This document shows, one piece after another, positions 7,736 through 16,535 of a DNA stretch of 64,000 nt; position 1 is the stretch's first letter, and every line of letters starts with the position of its first letter. The DNA is from DASYML01 sp036009045 (lineage in GTDB: Bacteria > Acidobacteriota > Blastocatellia > Pyrinomonadales > Pyrinomonadaceae), in assembly GCA_036009045.1 (NCBI GenBank), contig DASYML010000187.1, forward strand, positions 1-64,000. The letters run 5' to 3'. The position numbers and the translations under genes are program-made. The notes under the pieces were generated by a model. That model searched no databases, was not told where the DNA came from, and saw nothing but the letters and a program-made list of their open reading frames with translations.

Positions 7736-9196
7736 ATGGAAGACCTCCTGACCACGTTGCTGCACATGCCGCTCGAAGGCATCGCGCGAGCGATACGCGC
7801 GCGGCAGTTTTCCGCGCGCGAAGTGATGTCGGCGCATCTTGAGCGGATAGCACGTCTCAACCCGCAACTCAACGCCATCGTCACGCTCGCGCCGGATGCT
7901 TTGGAGCGCGCGCGGCACGCGGATGAAGCGCTCGCGCGCGGGCAGGGCTTGGGCCAACTGCACGGGATTCCCCTGACCATCAAAGACACTATTGAGACGA
8001 AGGGCTTACGCACAACGAGCGGATCCTTGATGCGTGCCGATTACGTGCCGTGCGCGGATGCGACGGCGGTGGCGCGTCTCAAGGCCGCTGGCGCGATTAT
8101 CATCGGCAAGACCAACGTCTCCGAGATGGCGATGGCTTATGATGCGTCGAATCCGGTCTTCGGGCGCACGAACAATCCGCACGACCCGCGCCTGACGCCC
8201 GGCGGCTCAAGCGGTGGCGAGGCCGCGAGCATCGCCGCCGGACTCTCCCTCGCGGGATTGGGCAGCGATCTCTCCGGCTCTGTTCGCGTGCCCGCGCACT
8301 TCTGCGGCATCTCGGGGTTGAAGCCGACTACGGGAAGCGTGCCGGGCGAGGGTCAGTGCCCCCCCGCGATTGGTCCATTTTCGCTCGGCGCGGTTATTGG
8401 CCCAATGGCCCGCCGCGTCGCGGACCTCGCAACGCTCTTTCGCGTGCTCACAATGCCCCTGGACGCACAAGGCGAACTCGTCAACGCATCGCCGGAGAAT
8501 TTGCAGAGCGAGCCTTGGATGAACCTGCGCGGCTGGCGCGCGGCATGGTATGCGGATGATGGAGTCTCGCCCGTCACGGAAGAGACGCGGCTGGCGGTTG
8601 AGAGTGCGGCACGCGCGCTCGAAGATGCAGGGCTTATTATTGAAGAGCGCAGACCGCCGGGCGTGGAACGCGGGCCGGATTTATGGTCCAGTCTTTTCTC
8701 GCGCGCCGCGCTGCTTCATCTGCGCGAGAATTACGCCGGGCGCGAGGCGTCTGGTGGGCCAATGGTGCGCGCCATCTTCAAAGCAGCGGGCGACGGTCCT
8801 GCGCCCACGCAAGACGAGTTCATTACCGCGTGGGTGGAGCGAGACAGACTGCGCGCCGCGCTGGTCCGATGGATGGATACGACGCCTCTCATCATCGCCC
8901 CTGTGGGAGCGACGCACGCCTTCGAGCATGACGCGCGCAGGTTAGAGATAGGGGGGCAGTCTATGAGCGTCTTTCGTGCTTTCGGTTATTCGCAGACTTT
9001 CAATGTTTACGGCCTGCCTGCGGTCTGCGTACCTGCGGGGCGCTCGCGCGAGGGATTGCCGGTCGGCGTGCAGGTGGTGGGCCGTCCCTTCGCGGAAGAA
9101 TCCGTGCTCGCCGCCGCACTCATCATCGAAAAATCGCTCGGCGGCTGGCAACCACCGCCCGACGCTCTTTCGCAAGTGGGCCATCATCCGCTATAG
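7736..9196 (+). CDS. amidase signature family amidohydrolase
   Basis: 486 aa. Hydrolyses carboxamides with the Ser-cisSer-Lys triad: Lys in LTIKDTIETKG, the glycine/serine loop TPGGSSGGEAAS and nucleophile region SDLSGSVRVPAHFCG. Length and layout fit GatA-like stand-alone amidases rather than a GatCAB subunit, since gatC and gatB are absent nearby. The frame stays open upstream to 7640, but that part is repeat DNA, so the ATG at 7736, with AAGGA just before it, is preferred. Substrate unknown. A family-A palindrome follows 10 bp after the stop. Confidence 0.9.
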   Translation: MEDLLTTLLHMPLEGIARAIRARQFSAREVMSAHLERIARLNPQLNAIVTLAPDALERARHADEALARGQGLGQLHGIPLTIKDTIETKGLRTTSGSLMRADYVPCADATAVARLKAAGAIIIGKTNVSEMAMAYDASNPVFGRTNNPHDPRLTPGGSSGGEAASIAAGLSLAGLGSDLSGSVRVPAHFCGISGLKPTTGSVPGEGQCPPAIGPFSLGAVIGPMARRVADLATLFRVLTMPLDAQGELVNASPENLQSEPWMNLRGWRAAWYADDGVSPVTEETRLAVESAARALEDAGLIIEERRPPGVERGPDLWSSLFSRAALLHLRENYAGREASGGPMVRAIFKAAGDGPAPTQDEFITAWVERDRLRAALVRWMDTTPLIIAPVGATHAFEHDARRLEIGGQSMSVFRAFGYSQTFNVYGLPAVCVPAGRSREGLPVGVQVVGRPFAEESVLAAALIIEKSLGGWQPPPDALSQVGHHPL

Positions 9197-9205
9197 TTCA
9201 CGAAA

Positions 9206-9358
9206 CAGTCTGGAGTCAAGAGTCTTGAGTCCAGAGTCTGGAGTCAGGAGTCAAAAGCAATTGCCTTTAAGCTGAGCAGTGCGCTTTGACTTAAACCCTA
9301 TACTCTAAACTTCAAAACGTCTTTTGACTCATGACTCTGGATTCTTGACTCTTGACTT
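9206..9358. repeat. family-A heptamer palindrome (copy 2)
   Basis: Left arm 9206-9252 and right arm 9332-9358 of GGAGTCN/GACTCNN words. Loop of about 80 nt related to that of copy 1. Lies between the amidase stop and the GAGGAGG ribosome site of the SPFH gene. Confidence 0.85.
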
Positions 9359-9373
9359 AATGAGGAGGCGCGT

Positions 9374-10402
9374 ATGGGCCCAGTTGTAGCGTTGGTCTTA
9401 TTCATGTTCCTAGGCATCGCTTTGCTGATCGTCGCGGCGAAGACGATTAAGATTGTGCCGCAGGCGACCGTCATGTTAATAGAGCGTTTGGGGGCCTTCA
9501 ACCGCATCGCGGCCAGCGGCCTCAACGTCATCGTGCCATTCCTGGACCGACCGCGCGGCGTTTATTGGACCAACGTGCGCCCCGGTCTGACTTCGATAGA
9601 CCTCCGCGAGCAGTTTATAGATTTGCCGCCGCAGCCCGTCATCACGCGCGACAACGTGACCATCCACGTTGATTCCGTCGTCTACTGGCAGATTACGGAC
9701 CCCGTTAAGGCCGTCTACGAAGTGGCGGACCTGCTCGGCGGTATCGTCCAGTTGACGATCACGGGCATGCGCGCCGTGATGGGCGACATGGACCTGGACC
9801 ACACGCTCTCTCAGCGCGACCAGATTAACGCCAAGCTCCGCATCATCCTCGACGAAGCGACGGACAAGTGGGGCGTCAAGGTGACGCGCGTGGATGTCAA
9901 GAACATCAACCCGCCGGAGGACGTGCGGATTACTATGGAGAAGCAGATGACAGCGGAGCGGACCCGGCGCGCGCTGGTCCTACAAGCAGAGGGCGACCGG
10001 CAAGCGGCCATCACGCGCGCCGAAGGTGAAAAGCAGGCCGCCATCACACGCGCGGAGGGCGAGAAGGAGTCAGCCATCCTCGCGGCAGACGGAGCGGCAC
10101 AGGCTCGCCTGCGCAACGCCGCCGCCGAATCCGAAGCCATCGCGCGCATCGCTCAGGCGATGGAGGGCCACGGCAATCCCGCTCAATATCTCATCACCGC
10201 GCGCTACATAGAATCGCTGCGCGACATGACGCGCGGCACCAACTCTAAAGTCATCTTCATGCCGGTCGAGACCTCCACCATGTTGTCGAGCGTCGGCATG
10301 ATCAAGGAAGTCTTCGCGGAGACGGGTGAGAAACGTCCGTCTCAAGATCAAGGCCCGCAACAGCCTCCGCCGCCCGCGCGCCCGCGACAGTTGCCGACAT
10401 AG
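9374..10402 (+). CDS. SPFH/Band 7 domain protein (stomatin/QmcA-like)
   Basis: 342 aa. One N-terminal membrane helix (5-23), SPFH/PHB domain (about 25-185; typical KVTRVDVKNINPPEDV end), then an Ala/Glu-rich coiled-coil with a tandem 11-residue unit QAAITRAEGEK at about 200-225, and a Pro-rich tail. Such proteins oligomerise on the inner membrane and organise microdomains or regulate FtsH-type proteolysis. A NfeD partner, common next to these genes, is not seen. Good GAGGAGG site 5 nt before the ATG. High confidence in family. Confidence 0.95.
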   Translation: MGPVVALVLFMFLGIALLIVAAKTIKIVPQATVMLIERLGAFNRIAASGLNVIVPFLDRPRGVYWTNVRPGLTSIDLREQFIDLPPQPVITRDNVTIHVDSVVYWQITDPVKAVYEVADLLGGIVQLTITGMRAVMGDMDLDHTLSQRDQINAKLRIILDEATDKWGVKVTRVDVKNINPPEDVRITMEKQMTAERTRRALVLQAEGDRQAAITRAEGEKQAAITRAEGEKESAILAADGAAQARLRNAAAESEAIARIAQAMEGHGNPAQYLITARYIESLRDMTRGTNSKVIFMPVETSTMLSSVGMIKEVFAETGEKRPSQDQGPQQPPPPARPRQLPT

Positions 10403-10437
10403 GTCTGGAGACGAGGGACTAGAGGCTGGAGGCTGGT
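10403..10437. repeat. family-C half element (left arm only)
   Basis: Words GGACTAGAGGCTGGAGGCTGG directly after the SPFH stop codon, without a complementary right arm before the next gene. It seems to be a decayed or unfinished family-C palindrome. Confidence 0.6.
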
Positions 10438-10467
10438 AAAGAGAAATAGAACGTAGAAGCATATATC

Positions 10468-11022
10468 ATGTTGAATCACGAATCGTCATTGCCGCGCGCC
10501 AGAAAAGAGGGTCTCGTCGTCCGTGAGTTACCGAATGAAGTGCTGGTCTATGATCTTGGAAGAGACAAGGCCCACTGTCTCAATTCAACATCCGCGCTGG
10601 TCTGGAAGCACTGCGACGGCCAGACCGACTTAAAGGAAATAGCGCGGTTGTTGGAAGACGAGTGCGGGACGCCCTTGAGCGAGGACGTGGTGTGGTTGGC
10701 CCTACGCCAACTGCAAAGAATACACCTGCTTGAAGAGCGCGTCATGAGACCCAATGGAGCGGCGCGCACGTCGCGGCGTCAAATGATGCGTCACATGAGC
10801 GTCGCGGCTTTGCTCCTGCCCGCCATCATCTCTATCACCGCGCCCACGGCGTGGGCACAGGGGAGTTGCGCCGGGATCGGCCAAAATTGTGAGGCTGCTC
10901 CATGCTGCCCCGGTTCGATTTGTTATCAGGGTAGCTGCTGTGAAGGTCTCGCGCCGGGTGTGCAGTGTACGAGCAGCGCGCAATGCTGCTCCGGGCTATG
11001 CAGCCAGGGCTTCTGCGCATAA
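10468..11022 (+). CDS. PqqD-domain protein with double cystine-knot-like C-terminus
   Basis: 184 aa. Residues 15-92 match the PqqD / RiPP-recognition fold (LVYDLGRDKAHCLN, then DEDVVWLALRQLQRIHLL style helices). Residues 103-130 look like an internal twin-arginine-type export signal: SRRQMMRHM, a hydrophobic run, and a TAWAQG cleavage-like site. After it come twelve cysteines between 134 and 183 in two copies of a C-n-C-n-CC-n-C-n-C pattern (spacings 6,4,4,4 and 8,5,3,4), the framework of inhibitor cystine knots. I infer a leader/recognition domain that delivers a disulfide-rich mini-protein. No radical-SAM or other maturase lies next to it. Function unknown. Confidence 0.75.
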   Translation: MLNHESSLPRARKEGLVVRELPNEVLVYDLGRDKAHCLNSTSALVWKHCDGQTDLKEIARLLEDECGTPLSEDVVWLALRQLQRIHLLEERVMRPNGAARTSRRQMMRHMSVAALLLPAIISITAPTAWAQGSCAGIGQNCEAAPCCPGSICYQGSCCEGLAPGVQCTSSAQCCSGLCSQGFCA

Positions 11023-11040
11023 GGTTGGATATACGAAAGA

Positions 11041-11160
11041 TTTAAACGCAAAGGTCGCAAAAGCGTTTGACGCCTGGCGACATTCGCGGTCTTCCTTTGC
11101 GGCCTTTGCGCCTTGGCGTGAGATAGATGTTCACGCCAAGGCGCTGGTGACGCCAAGGCC
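11041..11160. repeat. family-J CTTTGCG/CGCAAAG palindrome, convergent gap
   Basis: AACGCAAAGGTCGCAAAAGCG on the left and CCTTTGCGGCCTTTGCGCC on the right, then GGCGTGAG...TCACGCC. Same words in a shorter copy at 16405. Lies between convergent pqqD-like and thpR genes. Confidence 0.7.
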
Positions 11161-11205
11161 ATACTCAACTGCAAACTGCTATTATCTCTGCAAATGAAAT
11201 TCGCT

Positions 11206-11772
11206 CTAATCTTTTCCCAAACCATGACGAGAGATTTCCGCGTAGCGTGAACCGCCCGATCCGAGTTCGCTGCGGATGATGAGGAGTTCGGTGACCCGGA
11301 AGGGCGGGGACGCGAAGCCTCGCTCCTGATGAAGAGCCGCAAGCCTCCGTGCGCCGGGAGGCTGGCGCGGGCGCGCGATGGTGAGATGTGGATGAAAGGG
11401 TCTCTTCTCGCGTGGGAATCCCTCTTCGGATGAGGCATCTTCGAGAGATGTTTGGAGGCTTGCGAGACCGCCGCTTGAATCCGTCACGCCGAGCCAGAGA
11501 ACGCGCGGCGGTCCTTTTGCGGGAAAGGCTCCCGCGCCCTCGATTGCCAGCGCAAAAGGCTCGACGCACGCAACGGCGCGCGACGCTGCTTGAGAGAGCG
11601 AAGGCACGCGCGCCGCTTCTATCTCGCCCATAAATTTGACGGTGATGTGAAGCTTCTCCGCGCGGTCCCAACTCGCACGCACGTCCGGCATCGCGCCGCG
11701 TAAGCTCTCTATGTGCGCCGCCGCGCGTGCGCGCACTTCCGCAGGCAACTCGACCGCGCAGAAGATTCTCAT
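11206..11772 (-). CDS. thpR: RNA 2',3'-cyclic phosphodiesterase (2H family)
   Basis: 188 aa, normal for ThpR/LigT. Two HxTx catalytic motifs are present: HITVKF near residue 42 and HLTIAR near 128. Hydrolyses 2',3'-cyclic phosphate RNA ends to 2'-phosphates; the physiological role in bacteria is unclear. Starts 3 bp after the stop of the penicillin-acylase gene on the same strand, so the two are probably one transcript. Confidence 0.93.
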   Translation of the reverse strand: MRIFCAVELPAEVRARAAAHIESLRGAMPDVRASWDRAEKLHITVKFMGEIEAARVPSLSQAASRAVACVEPFALAIEGAGAFPAKGPPRVLWLGVTDSSGGLASLQTSLEDASSEEGFPREKRPFHPHLTIARPRQPPGARRLAALHQERGFASPPFRVTELLIIRSELGSGGSRYAEISRHGLGKD

Positions 11773-11775
11773 CTC

Positions 11776-14232
11776 TTATTTCGTCGCGGGCATGAGCGTG
11801 ATTGTTTCCTTCTTGGCGGCGTTGATGGCCGTGTCGTTGAAGGGAAAGACGCGTGGGTTTGCGGCGCGCCAGTCCGCGAGTTGGTCTTTCCAGTGCGGGC
11901 TGTTGGGGTCGCCGGATTCACCGAGCGTGATGCCGTGGCGCGTGTTGTCCCAGTTGCTGGTGTCCGCGATGAAGCGCATGGAAACATTCTGGCCGACGTT
12001 GATGCTGGAGTTGCTGCCGTTCTGCGGAAGCGGGGCGATGAGGAACGGCTGGCCTATGAACGGGACGCTGGCAAGCGGGTGGCGAAAGTTGAATTTCTGA
12101 TAGCGTCCCCACGTCCACTCGGTTTCATCCGCGCCGATGTTCTTCGTCATCAGCGCGCGCGCGTCCTCATAACAGGCGCGCAGTAACTCCGCGTAGTTCT
12201 TAAATTCTTTGGGCAGCCAGGCGGGCGGGCGCTCCATCAAAACGCGGTCGGTGAAGGCTCCTGTGAAGCTATTAAAGCCGTACTCCTTCGCCATGTCCGC
12301 GCCGAGTCCGGCCACTATCACGCGCCTGCGGAAAGCATCGCGCATCAAGACCGCGAGCGGCGCTTCGTGCGAATCCGTCTCAACGTGGCGGTCCCACTTC
12401 TCAAGCATCCGCACGGCGTCGCGCCACTTCTCATCAACACTCGCGGGCGGAGTCTGCCGCGCGATTTCGACGGTCGCGCGGACGAAGTTTTCGGCAGCGT
12501 AAGAATACGTGTCGCTCTGAATCGAGCGAAAGTCTTCGACGGTCAACTTCTGTTTCGCTTGCAGCAAATCCTGTATGCGACGCGCGCGATAGGGCGGCGA
12601 CCATTCGTGCGTCAGAAAGTATGGATAGTCCCGACCGACGACGCGCTGGTTGGCGGTCATGATGAAGCCTTTGGGCGGGTCGTAAAGATGCGGCAGTTTG
12701 TCGAAGGGAATAAAGCCGGTCCATTCGCCCTCGTCCGTCGAGCCGTCGTAAGGAATGCTCCCATCGCCGCTCTTGCGGATGGGAATGTTGCCCGCGCCGT
12801 AGTAGCCTATGTGGCCGCCCGTGTCCGCGTAAACAAAATTCTGCGTCGGCCCACGATAGTTTTTCAGCGCGGCGCGAAATTCATCCCAGTCGCGCGCGTG
12901 GTTGATGTCATAGAAAGCCATGAACTCTACATTCTGCGCCTCAAGCGCGGTCCAGCGCAGAGCGTAACGCGCTCCTCCCTTTTCCAGAATAATTGGACCA
13001 TGACGCGTGACAGAAACATCCAGCGGCGTGACCGCCGTCGCCGTCTCCGTGAACGACTTGCGGACCTTAATCTCTTCGTGCCGCACTTCGACTTCGCGCC
13101 AGCCCGTCGGCGTCATATAGCTTCGCGGATTGTTCGGATCAAACTTTTCCAGGTAGAGGTCCTGCACGTCTGGTCCGAGATTGGTCGCGCCCCACGCGAT
13201 GTGTTCGTTATGGCCGAGGATAATGCCGGGCGCTCCCGGCACTGTGACGCCCGCGACGCGAAGCCCCGGCGCGCTCAGGTGCGTCATGTACCAGATAGAG
13301 GGCGCGGACGCTTGCAGGTGCGGGTCATTGGCGAGCAAGGGTTTGCCCGTCGCGGTGCGTTTCCCTGAGACCACCCAGTTATTACTCATCGCGCGGTCTT
13401 CCATGTACACGCCCGCGCGTGCGAGCGTGCGCGCGGTCGTCTCTTGAATCAACGCCGTCTCAATCAGCGTGGCTTTCATCTCCGCCTCGCTCAAGCGCAG
13501 GGGCGCTGGCGTGGGCCGCGATGAAGCTTTGCGCGCGGGCCGGTCTGTGCCCGGCCCGTCGCTGCCGACAATCGGCACGTCGAGCGGGGAAGTTTCCGGA
13601 AGCAGCATGTTCCGTTTCTCCGGCGGCAGGGAGGCCAGCGCCGCGCGCATCACGTCCGTCGGCCAGGTGGTCGAGAGCGCCTCGGCCAAGAGCTTGCCGA
13701 TGACCAGCGAATCGGCCACGGTCCAGGCGCGCGGCTTGTAACCGATGATTTGAAATTCGGGCGGGAGCGATTTCTGGTCCAGCGATTCGATGAACGCATT
13801 GACCCCGCGCGTGTAGGCTTCGAGCGCCGCGCGGACAGGCCCGGAAGTGCTGGCCGCGTTGGCCTCGGAGATTTTCGCGAAGCCGTAGATGCGATGTCGC
13901 TTGTCCTCTTCGAGCACGGCGGACCCGAAAATCTCCGCCAACTCGCCGCGCATGGAGCGGCGGTAAAGGTCCATTTGCCAGAGCCTGTCGCTCGCCGTGA
14001 CATAGCCTTGCGCGAAATAAAGGTCCGCTTCATTCTTCGCTTCGATGTAGGGAATGCCGCGCTCGTCTTTGCGAACCGTGACGCGCTCGCGCAGGCCCGC
14101 GAGGTTGAGCGTGGGCGAAGTGGCGGGCGTGCTCGCAGCGCCCTGGGCCAACACGCGCGTCGGCTGTTGGACCAGTGACGAGCAACAGAGAGCGAGCAGC
14201 AGGTAGAAGATAACGAGCGATCTTTTCATCAT
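11776..14232 (-). CDS. penicillin acylase family (S45) N-terminal nucleophile hydrolase
   Basis: 818 aa. Signal peptide (1-30), alpha chain (about 45-260), spacer, and beta chain starting at Ser283 in AMSNNWVVSG, the autocatalytic cleavage site and nucleophile. GHNEHIAWGATN and ANDPHLQ are further family landmarks. Members hydrolyse penicillins, acyl-homoserine lactones or other N-acyl amides in the periplasm; the substrate here cannot be read from sequence. First gene of a leftward pair with thpR. Upstream gap 14233-14570 holds only a family-B repeat. Confidence 0.93.
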   Translation of the reverse strand: MMKRSLVIFYLLLALCCSSLVQQPTRVLAQGAASTPATSPTLNLAGLRERVTVRKDERGIPYIEAKNEADLYFAQGYVTASDRLWQMDLYRRSMRGELAEIFGSAVLEEDKRHRIYGFAKISEANAASTSGPVRAALEAYTRGVNAFIESLDQKSLPPEFQIIGYKPRAWTVADSLVIGKLLAEALSTTWPTDVMRAALASLPPEKRNMLLPETSPLDVPIVGSDGPGTDRPARKASSRPTPAPLRLSEAEMKATLIETALIQETTARTLARAGVYMEDRAMSNNWVVSGKRTATGKPLLANDPHLQASAPSIWYMTHLSAPGLRVAGVTVPGAPGIILGHNEHIAWGATNLGPDVQDLYLEKFDPNNPRSYMTPTGWREVEVRHEEIKVRKSFTETATAVTPLDVSVTRHGPIILEKGGARYALRWTALEAQNVEFMAFYDINHARDWDEFRAALKNYRGPTQNFVYADTGGHIGYYGAGNIPIRKSGDGSIPYDGSTDEGEWTGFIPFDKLPHLYDPPKGFIMTANQRVVGRDYPYFLTHEWSPPYRARRIQDLLQAKQKLTVEDFRSIQSDTYSYAAENFVRATVEIARQTPPASVDEKWRDAVRMLEKWDRHVETDSHEAPLAVLMRDAFRRRVIVAGLGADMAKEYGFNSFTGAFTDRVLMERPPAWLPKEFKNYAELLRACYEDARALMTKNIGADETEWTWGRYQKFNFRHPLASVPFIGQPFLIAPLPQNGSNSSINVGQNVSMRFIADTSNWDNTRHGITLGESGDPNSPHWKDQLADWRAANPRVFPFNDTAINAAKKETITLMPATK

Positions 14233-14350
14233 TCAAGCCCCGGCGAAACAGTTTGAGATGGAAAAGCGATGTTAAGTGATGCGTCTGTCTTCAAGGAGGG
14301 CCAATCATAACACAATCTTCAAATCAGTTGAGGCGCATGATATTAACTGG

Positions 14351-14512
14351 TAGTGGTTTAGCCTTTATCTTGAGTGTCTGGGAAATAAGATTCACCACAG
14401 AGACACAGAGCGCACAGAGTCAGCACAGAGAATATTCAAACCTCTGTGCTGACTCTGTGCGCTCTGTGGTGAACTCCTCTTTCATCTGCTCTCAAGCCAA
14501 ATTGAACCACTA
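14351..14512. repeat. family-B composite palindrome (copy 2), divergent gap
   Basis: TAGTGGTTTAG... and ...AAATTGAACCACTA outer ends; inner arms use CACAGAG words with GCGCACAGAGTCAGCACAG. Nothing else is recognisable in the 14233-14570 gap. Confidence 0.88.
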
Positions 14513-14570
14513 CCTGTTAGCGTCCTGATTTTGTGTTGCCGGAAGCAATCGCCTATGTTAGCCTTTTGCC

Positions 14571-15443
14571 ATGAATCGCCTGCTGCTTCGCCTTGCCATC
14601 GCAGTTCTGACGTTGAGCCTTCCCATGAGCGCGCACGCGCAACAGCGCCCGCTCCTGACCGAGGATGTGGACATCATTCCGCAGGGGACGATGCGTATAG
14701 AAGCGGGCATAGATTTTTTTCAGAACGCAAAATTTCCGGCCTCCGGGTTGACGGGAGACCTGACGCGCGTCGGCGTTCTCGGCGTCAACATAGGGTTAGC
14801 GCCGAATGTAGAGTTTCAGATTGACGGTGTGGCCCAGAATTTTTTGAGCATCAATTCCGCGACCGTGCCTTCGCAAATTCCGCTGACCTTTGACCCGACC
14901 AAGACAGGCTCGACCAACGACACGGGCGATTTCACGCTCTCGACCAAAATCAAGTTGAGAAACGAGACGCGTTATGCGCCCTCGCTAGGGTTTCGCTTCG
15001 GCGTCAAACTCCCCAACTCGAACCAGTCGCGCGGCATCGGCCTCAACACGACGGACGCTTTCGGCACTGTCCTCTTCGGCAAAAAATTCGGTCGGCAGGG
15101 CCGCCTCAACACGTTCGGCAATCTGGGCATCGCCATCCTCACCGCGCCGACGCGTCTCTTCACACAGAACGACGTGCTGACCTACGGCTTCGCGGGCATC
15201 TATCACTACAATCGTCAATTCAATTTCGTGGGCGAGATTAACGGGCGTGCCAACACGCGCCCCGGCACTGGCCCGGTCGGCACGGAATCACAATCGGAAG
15301 CGCGCTTGGGCCTACAGGTCAAGGCGTCGGGCCTGCGCTTCGACTTCGCGGGCATCAAAGGACTGACGACTTTCAGCCCGCGCTCCGGCGTCACCTTCGG
15401 CGTCACCTACGACACCCCCAGCATCTTTACGCCTGTGAAATAA
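14571..15443 (+). CDS. putative outer-membrane beta-barrel protein
   Basis: 290 aa. Signal peptide ending SAHAQ (residue 24), then alternating amphipathic strands with many Asn/Gly turns (for example NTFGNLGIAILTAP, YGFAGIYHYNRQFNFVGEINGRANT) and an aromatic C-terminus, which suggests a transporter-like barrel of the kind often named MetA-pathway-of-phenol-degradation. No catalytic motif. No operon partner upstream; palindrome A3 overlaps the last base of the stop codon. Moderate confidence in topology, none in substrate. Confidence 0.7.
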   Translation: MNRLLLRLAIAVLTLSLPMSAHAQQRPLLTEDVDIIPQGTMRIEAGIDFFQNAKFPASGLTGDLTRVGVLGVNIGLAPNVEFQIDGVAQNFLSINSATVPSQIPLTFDPTKTGSTNDTGDFTLSTKIKLRNETRYAPSLGFRFGVKLPNSNQSRGIGLNTTDAFGTVLFGKKFGRQGRLNTFGNLGIAILTAPTRLFTQNDVLTYGFAGIYHYNRQFNFVGEINGRANTRPGTGPVGTESQSEARLGLQVKASGLRFDFAGIKGLTTFSPRSGVTFGVTYDTPSIFTPVK

Positions 15444-15537
15444 GTCTGGAGTCAGGAGTCTGAGAGTCTAGAGTCAAAGACAGGTTCTTGCTTTTGACGC
15501 TTGACTCCAGACTCCTGACTCTCAGACTCCTGACTCT
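15443..15537. repeat. family-A heptamer palindrome (copy 3)
   Basis: Arms 15443-15475 and 15500-15537 of GGAGTCA/GACTCCT words; loop carries AAAGACA at 15476 and CTTGCTTTT at 15487-15495. Right arm ends 3 bp before the next start codon. Confidence 0.92.
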
Positions 15538-15540
15538 CTT

Positions 15541-16236
15541 ATGTTCGATTGGTTTCGCGCGACGGGCCACTGGCTCATACAGTACATCATACATGTGCCG
15601 CTGTATGTGGCTGCGCCGTCCATGATTCTCATCGGCGCGCTGGATTCCTCACTGCTCTCGCTGCCGGAAATCAACGATTATCTGGTCGTCATGCGTTGCG
15701 CGAGAGACCCGCGCGCGGTCTTTTTCTTTCCGCTCTTCGCGGCTGCCGGTTCTGTGCTCGGCTGTCTGCTCCTGTATACGATTTTGCGGCGCGGCGGGCA
15801 GGCCGTCCTGCGCAATCGTTTTCGCGCCGAGCACATAGAACGCGTCGAACATGCTTATGCGCGTTTCGGGTTTCTGGCGCTGGCGGTTCCGGCGTTGTTG
15901 CCGCCGCCGATGCCTTTCAAGATTTTCGTCGCCACGGCGGGCGCGCTCGAATATCCGCGCTGGCGTTTCGTCGTCACGATTATGCTCGCGCGTTCCCTGC
16001 GCTACTATGTGGAGGGGACGCTGGCTGTCTTTTACGGGCAGCGCGTGCTGGGCTTTCTCAAGGATAACGGGATGTTCATCCTGAGCATCGTGGCCGGTCT
16101 CTGCATCTTAGGGCTGCTCATCTATCTACTGACAACGCGCGGTCGCGCGGCGGTCGCTGAAGGACGACTCAACACGACCCTGACTCCTGAGATGAGCGCA
16201 GAAGAGCAAGGCGGAAGGATGAAGGATGAAGGATGA
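15541..16236 (+). CDS. DedA/VTT-domain membrane protein (first of a pair)
   Basis: 231 aa with about five membrane segments. Family landmarks: an early ALDSSLLSLPE re-entrant segment, LLPPPMPFKIFVATAGAL, and the Arg in ARSLRYYVEG. DedA/VTT proteins act in lipid scrambling (undecaprenyl phosphate or phospholipid recycling). The start ATG follows the palindrome by 3 bp, without Shine-Dalgarno. The C-terminal residues GGRMKDEG and the stop are encoded in the left arm of repeat H1. A paralogue follows at 16536. Confidence 0.88.
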   Translation: MFDWFRATGHWLIQYIIHVPLYVAAPSMILIGALDSSLLSLPEINDYLVVMRCARDPRAVFFFPLFAAAGSVLGCLLLYTILRRGGQAVLRNRFRAEHIERVEHAYARFGFLALAVPALLPPPMPFKIFVATAGALEYPRWRFVVTIMLARSLRYYVEGTLAVFYGQRVLGFLKDNGMFILSIVAGLCILGLLIYLLTTRGRAAVAEGRLNTTLTPEMSAEEQGGRMKDEG

Positions 16237-16340
16237 AAGACAAGCTATTGGTCCTGAACTATTCATCTTGAATAGCTCATCTCTTAGTCTTTATCCTTCC
16301 GCCTTCATAATTCATCATTCCTCCTTACTCTCATCCTTTG
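16207..16340. repeat. family-H heptamer palindrome (copy 1)
   Basis: Left arm of AAGGCGG and AAGGATG words starting inside the VTT gene; loop begins AAAGACAAGC at 16236; right arm of ATCCTTCCGCCTTCAT-type words to about 16340. Confidence 0.8.
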
Positions 16341-16404
16341 TGGCGAATTTTTTGGCTTATAGCCGTTTGCGATGGGATGAGACCATGAGCGTGAGGAGTC
16401 TGGT

Positions 16405-16465
16405 GTTACTTTGCGTCTTTGCGCCACCAGCGCGAAACAGTCTCACGCCAAGGCGCAAAGGTCAT
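16405..16465. repeat. family-J palindrome (copy 2)
   Basis: TTTGCGTCTTTGCGCC on the left, GGCGCAAAGG on the right, with CTCACGCCAAGGC. Related to 11041-11160. It lies in the gap between the two VTT genes. Confidence 0.6.
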
Positions 16466-16535
16466 ATGCAATTACAAACCGCTATCAAGCGTTTGATTTC
16501 GGTTTGGCTTCTCTTGAAAGGATTGGCATACGGTC

